This document shows, in pieces, positions 1-5,943 of a stretch of DNA of 7,999 nt; positions within the stretch are counted from its first letter, which is position 1; every line of letters starts with the position of its first letter. Under the pieces are notes generated by a model that searched no databases, was not told the origin of the DNA, and worked only from the letters and a program-made list of their open reading frames with translations. The stretch comes from Gammaproteobacteria bacterium (GTDB taxonomy: Bacteria > Pseudomonadota > Gammaproteobacteria > UBA5335 > SLRW01), in NCBI GenBank assembly GCA_007130745.1, contig SLRW01000081.1, positions 1-7,999 on the forward strand. Direction: 5' to 3'. Made by a program: the position numbers and the translations under genes.

Positions 1-36
1 GGTGATTAGGTGGTTAAGTGTTTAGGTGAATGAGTG
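1..36 (+). repeat. Left octamer array, about 4.5 units
   Basis: An 8-bp period is visible: GGTGATTA, GGTGGTTA, AGTGTTTA, GGTGAATG, then AGTG. The GTG at the second to fourth position of each unit is invariant and the rest drifts. The array starts at the first base of the window, so its true length is unknown. It is the inverted counterpart of the array at 91-132. Confidence 0.75.
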
Positions 37-50
37 CGGCGTAGCCGCAC
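34..50. repeat. Perfect hairpin GTGCGGC-GTA-GCCGCAC
   Basis: Seven base pairs with a 3-nt loop (GTA) form a perfect GC-rich stem. It begins at the last GTG of the left octamer array. No T tract follows on either strand. It is one of a pair with the hairpin at 67-83, which has the same stem and loop lengths and also begins GTG and ends CAC. Confidence 0.75.
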
Positions 51-66
51 AAATCAAATTGAATTT

Positions 67-83
67 GTGTGACGAAGTCACAC
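67..83. repeat. Perfect hairpin GTGTGAC-GAA-GTCACAC
   Basis: Seven base pairs enclose a 3-nt GAA loop (UUC in a leftward transcript). The stem shares its first base, G67, with the end of the AT-rich palindrome at 55-67. Like the hairpin at 34-50 it opens with GTG and closes with CAC, which suggests both belong to one modular element. In RNA from the SDR gene it would be the first strong stem met after the stop codon. Confidence 0.75.
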
Positions 84-90
84 GCCGACA

Positions 91-132
91 ACTTAATCAC
101 ATAATCACGTAACCACTTAATCACTTAATCAC
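91..132 (-). repeat. Right octamer array, five units, overlapping the SDR gene end
   Basis: On the plus strand the units are ACTTAATC, ACATAATC, ACGTAACC, ACTTAATC, ACTTAATC and a final AC. On the minus strand this is a run of GTGATTAA-like octamers. The last 12 bases (121-132) are also the final three sense codons (V, I, K) and the TGA stop of the leftward SDR gene, so the array extends into coding sequence. Confidence 0.75.
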
Positions 133-993
133 GGTTTTAAGGCCTTTTTCCAGCGTTGGGTAACGCAGCTTGACCTTGAGGTCCCTGAGCATCTGCGAAT
201 TATCCAGCCGGCGGGACTCGCCGAGGAAAGACAACATCGCGGGAGTCATGATTTCGCGTGCCTCGTCCAGACTGATAATCGGCGGCGGCTCCAGACCCAG
301 CAACTCGCAAACCTGCATGAAGTAATCGGTCATGGTGGTGGGGTGACCATCACTGGCGTTATAAACTGCGCCGGGACGACCACGCTCGGCAGCGGCCACA
401 TCTATGCGCGCCAGGTCTTCGGCATGAATGCGGTTGCTGAAAGCACACTCGCGCTCATCGACCACCGGCGCACCACTACGCAAGCGCTTGATCGGCAAAC
501 GTCCGGGTCCATAAATACCGGGCACCCTGAGAATGACAGTTTCCACGCCCCTGGGCTCGGCCCAGGCCAGCAAATTCTGCTCCGCCGCCAGCCGCCGTCG
601 CCCGCGATCGCTGTCCGGAGCAGGCGGGCGCTCTTCGGTCACCCATTCACCGTTGCAATCACCGTAAACACCGCTGGTGCTCAGATACACAATCCGTTGC
701 GGATAGTGTCCGCGCTGATCCAGCAAGCTCAGAAACCGATTGATGCGCGGATCACCCTGACCTTCACGTGGGGGAGGGACATGGTAGTGAATAACCGCGC
801 CCGCGGGATCAGGCAGCATCACCTCCCCCGGCTGGTCCAGATCCAGCTGCAGCGATGCTATGCCCACCTGCTCGAGCCGTCCGGCACTGTGCTCCGAGCG
901 CACCACGCCCGTCACTGTTACGCCGCGGTCAGCCCAGTGGCGGGCCACCCTCAGGCCCACATCACCGCAACCGACCACCATCACCGATTGCAT
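121..993 (-). CDS. Atypical SDR-family NAD(P)-dependent oxidoreductase/epimerase-like protein (YeeZ-like)
   Basis: A 290-residue soluble protein with an N-terminal Rossmann fold. The dinucleotide-binding glycine motif GCGDVG is at residues 8-13, after a short hydrophobic strand. Residues 103-112 (YLSTSGVYGD) match the Ser-containing strand of extended/atypical SDRs. RVPGIYGPGR (156-165) and NRIHAEDLA (187-195) are the usual C-terminal landmarks of NAD-dependent epimerase-type proteins. The YxxxK catalytic pair is not seen where expected: that stretch (about 130-140) is arginine-rich, as in atypical SDRs such as E. coli YeeZ. Substrate and reaction are unknown. The ATG at 993 has AGGGGAG seven bases upstream. 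It lies downstream of hemY in the same direction but 113 bp away, behind its own apparent promoter. Its last codons and stop come from the octamer repeat, so the C-terminal tail may differ from homologues. Confidence 0.85.
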   Translation of the reverse strand: MQSVMVVGCGDVGLRVARHWADRGVTVTGVVRSEHSAGRLEQVGIASLQLDLDQPGEVMLPDPAGAVIHYHVPPPREGQGDPRINRFLSLLDQRGHYPQRIVYLSTSGVYGDCNGEWVTEERPPAPDSDRGRRRLAAEQNLLAWAEPRGVETVILRVPGIYGPGRLPIKRLRSGAPVVDERECAFSNRIHAEDLARIDVAAAERGRPGAVYNASDGHPTTMTDYFMQVCELLGLEPPPIISLDEAREIMTPAMLSFLGESRRLDNSQMLRDLKVKLRYPTLEKGLKTVIK

Positions 994-1058
994 CGCCAGT
1001 CTCCCCTGCCGGGCCCGAGTCGAAATCTTCGGCCGGTGTTAGCTTGCCGTCCGGGCAC

Positions 1059-1087
1059 TGTATATCGATTCGAGGGCCGAGTGACAA
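1059..1087 (-). promoter_or_regulatory. Putative sigma70-type promoter for the SDR gene
   Basis: Reading the minus strand, TTGTCA (1087-1082, five of six matches to TTGACA) is followed after exactly 17 bp by TATACA (1064-1059, four of six matches to TATAAT). Initiation near position 1052 would give a leader of about 60 nt before the ATG at 993. The site lies in the 113-bp gap after hemY. It would let the SDR gene be transcribed independently of the haem operon. This is a sequence-match prediction only. Confidence 0.5.
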
Positions 1088-1110
1088 GTAGCACCTGACA
1101 GGCAGGCTAC
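1088..1110 (-). other. Imperfect stem-loop at the hemY stop codon
   Basis: On the minus strand, GTAG pairs with CTAC and, inside that, CCTG pairs with CAGG around a 5-nt loop. A two-base bulge separates the two short stems. The hemY TAG stop lies within the outer stem. No T-rich tract follows; the next bases are the putative -35 box of the SDR promoter. It may weakly mark the end of the hem transcript, but it does not qualify as a standard intrinsic terminator. Confidence 0.3.
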
Positions 1111-2318
1111 AAGACGGTGGCTTTGCGGGCATTCAGCATCGCTTCAAGCCCCACAGCAAACACCCTGCCAGCGGCCTCGCGCTCACCCAGACGTTCCAGC
1201 AGTTGCCCCAACTCCAGACAGGCCTCGGGCTGATTGCCCCGCTGCACAGCCAGTTCCAGATAATGGCGAGCCTTGCCCCACAGGCGGTTGCGCACACATA
1301 GCCGCCCCACCACCAGCAATGCCGTCGGCTGTTCGCCATGGCGATCCAGCCAGCGCTGGGCCACCGCCAGCTGCGCCGCCGGGTCTGCACAGACCAGAGT
1401 GCTGAAACGGATAGCCAGGGCTTCGTCCCATTCCCGTCGCAGTTGTTTGCGGATAAGATCGGCAGCGGCGTCATCCCCGCCGGTCGCAGCCAGGCTGTCC
1501 ACATAACACAAGAGCAAGCCCGGATTACGCCGCAGTCGCGCGGGCAACTCCTTGAACAAGGCGACCACCGCGGCTTTTTCAGCTCGCTCCGCCGCCGCCC
1601 GCATGAGCTCGCAGTAAATCTCGACAGCCAGCGCATCAAGTCGCTCCGGGCTACTCACACCCCGGCGACGCAGACGCGGCAAGAGCTCACGCAAATGCGT
1701 CCAGTCGCGCAATTCACGCCAGGCCCGCCACTGCAATTCCAGCAGCGACACCGACTCCCGTGAGGATTCACGCAGGGAATTCAGGGTGGCTGCAGCCTGC
1801 TCGTATTGCTTGCTACGCATCTGCAGTTGCGCCTGGGTCAGCAGCACCGCCTGGCGTGTACGCTCGTTGTCGGCACTTTGATAGGCCTGACGCAGCCAGG
1901 CATCACGCCGTTCACGGCGGTCCCTGCGCTGGGCCGCATGTGCTGCACACAGGTAATACAGCGTGGATTCATCGCCACTGCTATCCGCGTGCTGCGCCAG
2001 CTGCTTTTCAGCCCGGCGCCACTCACCCCGGGCAAAGGCCAGCAGGGCCTCGACCAGGGCCCGGCGGGCGCTGTCCTGGCGGTGACGACGCCAGCCGGCC
2101 AGCCAGTACCGGGGCACCCGCCAGGTGCCTCGCAACAACTTCCACAACAGCGACAGCAGGCCCAGCACCAGCAACAACGCCAGCGCAAACACCACCAGCG
2201 AGCTTTCCACCGACCAGACGCCGAAACTCAGCAACACATAACCGTTGTCCTCATACAGCAACAGTGTCAGTGCCACACTGGCCAGTAGTGCGAACAGAAG
2301 CAGGCCTACCACACGCAT
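1107..2318 (-). CDS. hemY: HemY, TPR-containing membrane protein of the haem operon
   Basis: About 403 residues. Two N-terminal hydrophobic segments (about residues 4-22 and 38-63) are followed by a basic stretch and a long Ala/Leu/Arg-rich helical region with TPR-like repeats. This is the layout of proteobacterial HemY (HemY_N domain plus TPRs). It is an inner-membrane protein linked to late tetrapyrrole metabolism, with no demonstrated catalytic activity. It is unrelated to the Bacillus protoporphyrinogen oxidase also called HemY. The ATG at 2318 shares one base with the hemX TGA stop. An in-frame GTG immediately before it (2321) could serve instead, and GAGGCGG just upstream could serve either start. 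Position at the end of hemCDXY supports the name. The length is close to that of E. coli HemY. Confidence 0.9.
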   Translation of the reverse strand: MRVVGLLLFALLASVALTLLLYEDNGYVLLSFGVWSVESSLVVFALALLLVLGLLSLLWKLLRGTWRVPRYWLAGWRRHRQDSARRALVEALLAFARGEWRRAEKQLAQHADSSGDESTLYYLCAAHAAQRRDRRERRDAWLRQAYQSADNERTRQAVLLTQAQLQMRSKQYEQAAATLNSLRESSRESVSLLELQWRAWRELRDWTHLRELLPRLRRRGVSSPERLDALAVEIYCELMRAAAERAEKAAVVALFKELPARLRRNPGLLLCYVDSLAATGGDDAAADLIRKQLRREWDEALAIRFSTLVCADPAAQLAVAQRWLDRHGEQPTALLVVGRLCVRNRLWGKARHYLELAVQRGNQPEACLELGQLLERLGEREAAGRVFAVGLEAMLNARKATVL

Positions 2319-3376
2319 CACGAATCCGCCTCTGCGGTCCCCCCGGCATGGATACGCTGCAGACGCCGCAGCGCCTGGCCAAGCTCGGGGCGCGGCGGGT
2401 CAATGTCCGTTTCCTGCCACTGCCGCAGGCTCAGCAGCGCTGCCGCCACAGCCTCGTCATCGGTGTCGAAATAACGCGCTATCCAGTCCCCGGTCAGCGT
2501 CAGCTGAGCGCTGAACAGCGGTGCATCCTGGCGCAGCAGGGCGACTCTCAAGGCATCAAGCTGCAGCGCGGCATTTAGCCGTTTGAAGTAAGCCTGCTCG
2601 GGCGGCAACAACGGCGACAGCGTTTCATCATGGCGCCGCACTACCAACAGCCCACGGGCCACCTCGGTCAGGTTATCCATCATCCGCTGCCAGGGCGGCG
2701 CGTCTTCAGCCCCTTCAGCCTCGGGCTCACTCTCGGGTCCGGTCCCGTGCAAACCAAGTCGGCTTTGGGGGTGTTCCGAACGCTGCAACGGCCACTCTTG
2801 CGTCTGTTGCGCCAGCTTCGCCAGGCGCAGCACCATGCCGTCAATATCCGCCCATGCCACGGCTTCAAGCTCAGCCATTTCCTCCGCCAGGGCCTCACGC
2901 ACCGGTAACAACTCAGGGTCACCCAGACCCCTCAACCGCTCATCAGCCTGGCGCAGGGCTTCCATACTCAATTCCGGGTCTCCCCCCAGGGCCAGATTCC
3001 GCTCAGCCATGCGCAACAACCACAAAACCTCGGCCCGCAACCAGGCGCCACGGCCATCCCGAGCCAGAGGGCGCAACTCCTCCAGCACGCGACGGGCATC
3101 CTGCCAATCTACCTCCAGCGCCGCCAGGCGACTCTCCACGGCCTGGTGATGATCACGAAATTGCGCCTGCGACAGAGTCTGCCCCTCAAGCTGCGTCAGC
3201 TGTTGCTCCAGCGTCTGTCTATCCCACCACAACCAGCCGCTGACCGCAGCCGCCGCCAGCGCCACCAGCAAGCTCAATATGCAAAGCGGCCACAGCGCGT
3301 TTGACCCGGCCCGAGTGTCATCTGGCGCGGCCTCATCAGCCGCGCTGCTTTGCTTGTGTTGGTCTTGCTTACTCAT
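2318..3376 (-). CDS. hemX: HemX, single-pass membrane protein of the haem operon (uroporphyrinogen-III C-methyltransferase-like annotation)
   Basis: About 352 residues. A short hydrophilic, charged N-terminus precedes one strong transmembrane segment (about residues 27-51, ending in GWLWW). A coiled-coil-like Gln/Leu/Glu-rich stretch (about 52-100) and a helical domain follow. This matches gammaproteobacterial HemX. The family is often annotated as a uroporphyrinogen-III methyltransferase, but the SAM-dependent methyltransferase motifs of CobA/CysG are absent here, so I would not assign that activity. The start at 3376 (MSKQ) is chosen because AGGGGA lies at proper spacing; upstream ATGs at 3400 and 3382 are in frame but worse placed. 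It overlaps the end of hemD by 8 nt, and its TGA overlaps the hemY start by 1 nt, indicating coupled translation. Confidence 0.88.
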   Translation of the reverse strand: MSKQDQHKQSSAADEAAPDDTRAGSNALWPLCILSLLVALAAAAVSGWLWWDRQTLEQQLTQLEGQTLSQAQFRDHHQAVESRLAALEVDWQDARRVLEELRPLARDGRGAWLRAEVLWLLRMAERNLALGGDPELSMEALRQADERLRGLGDPELLPVREALAEEMAELEAVAWADIDGMVLRLAKLAQQTQEWPLQRSEHPQSRLGLHGTGPESEPEAEGAEDAPPWQRMMDNLTEVARGLLVVRRHDETLSPLLPPEQAYFKRLNAALQLDALRVALLRQDAPLFSAQLTLTGDWIARYFDTDDEAVAAALLSLRQWQETDIDPPRPELGQALRRLQRIHAGGTAEADS

Positions 3377-4181
3377 CACCATTCCCCTGCTCACCGGCAT
3401 GCCATGCTGTCAGGCACGCTACCACAGCTGCATCACCGGCATTTTCCGCCACCAGCGGTGGCTGGCTGAAACCGGCTTCCCTGACTGTATCTATCATACG
3501 TTCACTGACCACAACCAACTGACTTGCCAGCAGTCGCTCATGCGCCACGCCGGTCGGCAACATAGCCAACAGGTTTTCCAGTATCTGCGGACTGGTGGCA
3601 GTCACCACATCAGGGGCGCGCTCAGCCTCCCACACCCGGGCAATGCGTTGCTGCGCAGGCTGTAGCCGCTGACGACGATATACGCTGACCCGAGTAACGC
3701 TGGCACCCCGTTCGCGCAGGGTCCGCGAAAGCAGTTCGCGGCCGCCGTCGCCGCGGATCACCAGCACTCGCATGCCCTGCATATTGCCCTGCAATTCCGG
3801 CAGCGCCAGCAAGCCCTCGGTATCGTAGCGATCTGGCGGCACCAGATCCGGCGCCCGCCCGGCGCGCTGCAACGCGCGCGCCGTAGCCGGACCCACACAG
3901 GCGATACGCGGCCCCCCGGCCGGGAGCTGGCGGCGGCCCAATAACTGGCGCGCACCGCGCACCGCATTGGCACTTACAAAAACCGCCATATCCGATTGCG
4001 CCCAGCCGGCATGCAGCAGGGATTGCTCCACTTCCGCCTGGGCCGGCGGCACAATTTCCAGTGCCGGGAAACGCAGCACCCCGGCACCCGCCTCACGCAA
4101 ACGGCGACAAAGTCCACCTGCCTGTTTTGCCGGACGTGTCACCACCACCTCAAGTCCCGTCAGCGGCAGCACGGAATTCAT
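3369..4181 (-). CDS. hemD: Uroporphyrinogen-III synthase
   Basis: A 270-residue cytosolic enzyme that cyclises hydroxymethylbilane, with inversion of ring D, to uroporphyrinogen III. This is the branch point to haem, sirohaem and cobalamin. Visible family landmarks are VTRP (14-17) at the first strand, FVSANAV (68-74), VGPATARAL (from 96), DTEGLL (120-125), the IRGDGGRELL turn (about 132-141) and TATSPQILENL (about 184-194). Sequence is poorly conserved in this family, so position directly after hemC is strong support. The start at 4181 (MNSV) is preceded by GGAGG nine bases upstream, inside the end of hemC. The frame stays open much further upstream, but that part overlaps hemC and is not expected to be translated. 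The gap to hemC is 4 bp; the 3' end overlaps hemX. Confidence 0.93.
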   Translation of the reverse strand: MNSVLPLTGLEVVVTRPAKQAGGLCRRLREAGAGVLRFPALEIVPPAQAEVEQSLLHAGWAQSDMAVFVSANAVRGARQLLGRRQLPAGGPRIACVGPATARALQRAGRAPDLVPPDRYDTEGLLALPELQGNMQGMRVLVIRGDGGRELLSRTLRERGASVTRVSVYRRQRLQPAQQRIARVWEAERAPDVVTATSPQILENLLAMLPTGVAHERLLASQLVVVSERMIDTVREAGFSQPPLVAENAGDAAVVACLTAWHAGEQGNGDE

Positions 4182-4185
4182 CTGC

Positions 4186-5124
4186 TCAGGCCTCCGTCGA
4201 GTCGCCAAGCCGGGCCAGCAGTTCCCGCGCACCACGCGCCAGTAGATCATCCGCCAGGGCATCTCCCAGCGCAGCCGCCGAGTGCACGAGCCCGCGTGTT
4301 TCACCACTGACCAGCGTGGTACCGTCCACTGCAGCCACCAGCCCCCGCAACCACAGCTGCTCACCCTCAAGCACGGCGTGGCCACCAATGGGGACCTCAC
4401 AACTGCCCTGCAGGCGCGCATTCATGGCGCGCTCGGCAGTCAAACGCCAGGTCGTATTCTCATCAGCCAGAGGCGCCAGCAGTGCCCGCACCCGCTCATC
4501 GCCCTCACGACATTCCACGCCAATCGCGCCCTGCCCCACCGCCGGCAACAACACTTCGGGGGCCAGGCGCTGGGTAATGCGCGCTTCCAGCCCCAGCCGC
4601 TTGAGGCCGGCCGCGGCCAGCACAATGGCGTCAAAATCTCCGCGATCCAGCTTGTCCAGACGCGTCTGTACATTGCCCCGCAGAAAGCCAACCCGCAGGT
4701 CCGGGCGCCGCGCCAGCAACTGGCTCTGCCGACGCAGGCTGGATGTCCCAACCCGCGCGCCTTCGGGCAACGCCGCAAGCGCAGCATAGCGATTGCTCAC
4801 CAGGGCGTCGCAGGGATCCCCGCTGGCCAGGATCACAGCCAACTCGAAGCCCTCGGGGAATACGGCCGGCACATCCTTCATGGAGTGCACGGCAATATCC
4901 GCCTCACCTTCGGCCATGGCCCGCTCAAGCTCCTTGATAAACAGACCCTTGCCGCCCACCTTGGCCAATGGCCGATCGAGAATACGGTCACCCCGTGTAC
5001 TCAGCGGCACCAGCGTGACCTCAAGCCCGGGGTGATGCCGGCAGAGCAACTCACGCACATGCTCTGCCTGCCACAGGGCCAGGGCGCTGCGGCGTGTGGC
5101 AATACGCAAGGTTTTATCCGTCAT
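4186..5124 (-). CDS. hemC: Hydroxymethylbilane synthase (porphobilinogen deaminase)
   Basis: A 312-residue cytosolic enzyme that polymerises four porphobilinogen molecules into hydroxymethylbilane, using a covalently attached dipyrromethane primer. The motifs are textbook: ATRRSALALWQA (9-20), KGLFIKELE (59-67), HSMKDVP (80-86) with catalytic Asp84, GTSSLRRQSQL (126-136) with the substrate-binding Arg pair 131/132, RGNVQTRLDKLD (149-160), and the cofactor cysteine Cys242 in GSCEVPIGG. Residue numbers match those of the E. coli enzyme, and the length is typical. The ATG at 5124 has GGAG five bases upstream. It is the first gene of the hem block and sits 81 bp downstream of algR on the same strand, so it could be transcribed with the regulators, from its own promoter in that gap, or both; I see no convincing promoter there. 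Confidence 0.97.
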   Translation of the reverse strand: MTDKTLRIATRRSALALWQAEHVRELLCRHHPGLEVTLVPLSTRGDRILDRPLAKVGGKGLFIKELERAMAEGEADIAVHSMKDVPAVFPEGFELAVILASGDPCDALVSNRYAALAALPEGARVGTSSLRRQSQLLARRPDLRVGFLRGNVQTRLDKLDRGDFDAIVLAAAGLKRLGLEARITQRLAPEVLLPAVGQGAIGVECREGDERVRALLAPLADENTTWRLTAERAMNARLQGSCEVPIGGHAVLEGEQLWLRGLVAAVDGTTLVSGETRGLVHSAAALGDALADDLLARGARELLARLGDSTEA

Positions 5125-5205
5125 GACAACTCCAGGAACCGGCGAGCGCCTATGCTACAACAGTTCAGGCCTGACCGATGGCATTGCCGTGCAGCAGCTA
5201 CGGAA

Positions 5206-5943
5206 TCAACGATCCAGCGACTTGATTTCCCGCCGCACATGGGGAAGATGACGGCGACTGACCTCCAGTGTCTCGTCGCATTCCAGCATGCGCACGCGCG
5301 CCACATTGCCCTGTTTCTCTATACCTCCCAGATAACGTCGTGCCACCAGCGCATTGCGATGAATCCGGATGAATTGCTCCCCGAATTCATCTTCAAGCTG
5401 GCGCAGCGAGTCGTCGATCAGCACCTCGCCTTCCAGATGACGCACCGTGACGTACTTGTTATCGGCCTGGAAATACAGAATCTGGCTCACGGGAACCAGT
5501 TGCAATCCGCCCCGCACACGCGCGCAAATGTGCGTACGCGCCGGCGCCGGCCCAACTTCGCCCTCAACTTCGGCCAGCTGCGCCCGGGTCACCCGACAAG
5601 CTGCCTCCAGCGACTCGCGCAGGGCCTCCTGACGTATGGGCTTGAGCAGATAACCCACGGCCTGGGTATCAAAGGCCTCCAGGGCATGTTCGCCGTAAGC
5701 GGTGGTAAATATCACCGCAGGCGGCTCATCAAGCGAAGCCAGGTGTCGTGCGACCTCCAGGCCATCCATGCCAGGCATACGGATATCCAGCAAGACCACA
5801 TCCGGCCGTGTCTGATCCAGCTCACGCAGCGCCTGTTCCCCGGTCGCCGCCTCACCGCAGGGCTCCCAGCCGGAGATGTCTTCAAGCAATCGCAGCAACC
5901 GCTCGCGGGCCGGCGTCTCGTCATCAACGATCAGCACTCTCAT
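5206..5943 (-). CDS. algR: LytTR-family response regulator, AlgR-like
   Basis: A 245-residue two-component regulator. The N-terminal receiver domain has the acidic pocket D7/D8, the phospho-acceptor Asp53 in LLDIRMPGMDG, Thr80/Thr81 after the fourth strand, and Lys101 in LLKPI. The C-terminal half (about 135-240) is a LytTR DNA-binding domain, with ILYFQADNKYVTV, a FIRIHRNALV helix and a conserved final RRHLP. This is the AlgR type, which in Pseudomonas controls alginate and type IV pilus genes by binding sites with a TTCGTC core. The ATG at 5943 overlaps the algZ stop (ATGA) and has GGGAG six bases upstream; an in-frame ATG at 5994 lies inside algZ and is less likely. Regulon here is unknown; position before hemC suggests a link to haem synthesis, which is inference. 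Confidence 0.92.
   Translation of the reverse strand: MRVLIVDDETPARERLLRLLEDISGWEPCGEAATGEQALRELDQTRPDVVLLDIRMPGMDGLEVARHLASLDEPPAVIFTTAYGEHALEAFDTQAVGYLLKPIRQEALRESLEAACRVTRAQLAEVEGEVGPAPARTHICARVRGGLQLVPVSQILYFQADNKYVTVRHLEGEVLIDDSLRQLEDEFGEQFIRIHRNALVARRYLGGIEKQGNVARVRMLECDETLEVSRRHLPHVRREIKSLDR

Larger units (their letters stand above)
1..133. repeat. Composite inverted octamer-repeat element with central hairpins
   Basis: This non-coding element has a layered symmetric layout. An octamer array (1-36) reads forward as GTGATTAG-like units. A hairpin follows at 34-50, then an AT-rich palindrome CAAATT-G-AATTTG at 55-67, then a second hairpin at 67-83. A second octamer array (91-132) reads the same motif on the opposite strand. 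The two arrays are therefore an imperfect inverted repeat around the hairpin core. The left side may continue beyond the window. I do not recognise a named family. The architecture resembles REP/BIME-like or MITE-like intergenic elements. It could also act as a transcript-end structure for the leftward SDR gene, but neither hairpin is followed by a T tract, so a classical Rho-independent terminator is not supported. The structure is seen directly; any function is inference. Confidence 0.75.

Noticed and set aside
34..83. Rho-independent terminator for the SDR gene
   Set aside because: Both hairpins are strong but neither is followed by a T tract on the relevant strand; the sequence after the first stem in the leftward transcript is AAATTC.
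1..133. CRISPR array
   Set aside because: The repeat units are 8 bp and contiguous, without unique spacers. The hairpins are single copies, not repeats separated by spacers.
343..1098. A 251-codon plus-strand frame opposite the SDR gene
   Set aside because: It is a shadow of the real minus-strand gene, with no recognisable motifs and no ribosome site that argues for translation.
1760..2578. A 272-codon plus-strand frame opposite hemY and hemX
   Set aside because: The composition is Pro/Ala/Arg/His-rich and low in complexity, typical of antisense frames in GC-rich DNA. The hemX and hemY frames on the other strand explain the region.
4182..4421. N-terminal extension of HemD by 80 residues in the open frame
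   Set aside because: It overlaps hemC, and its residues (rich in Trp, Arg and Cys) do not resemble uroporphyrinogen-III synthase. The MNSV start at 4181 has a good GGAGG site.
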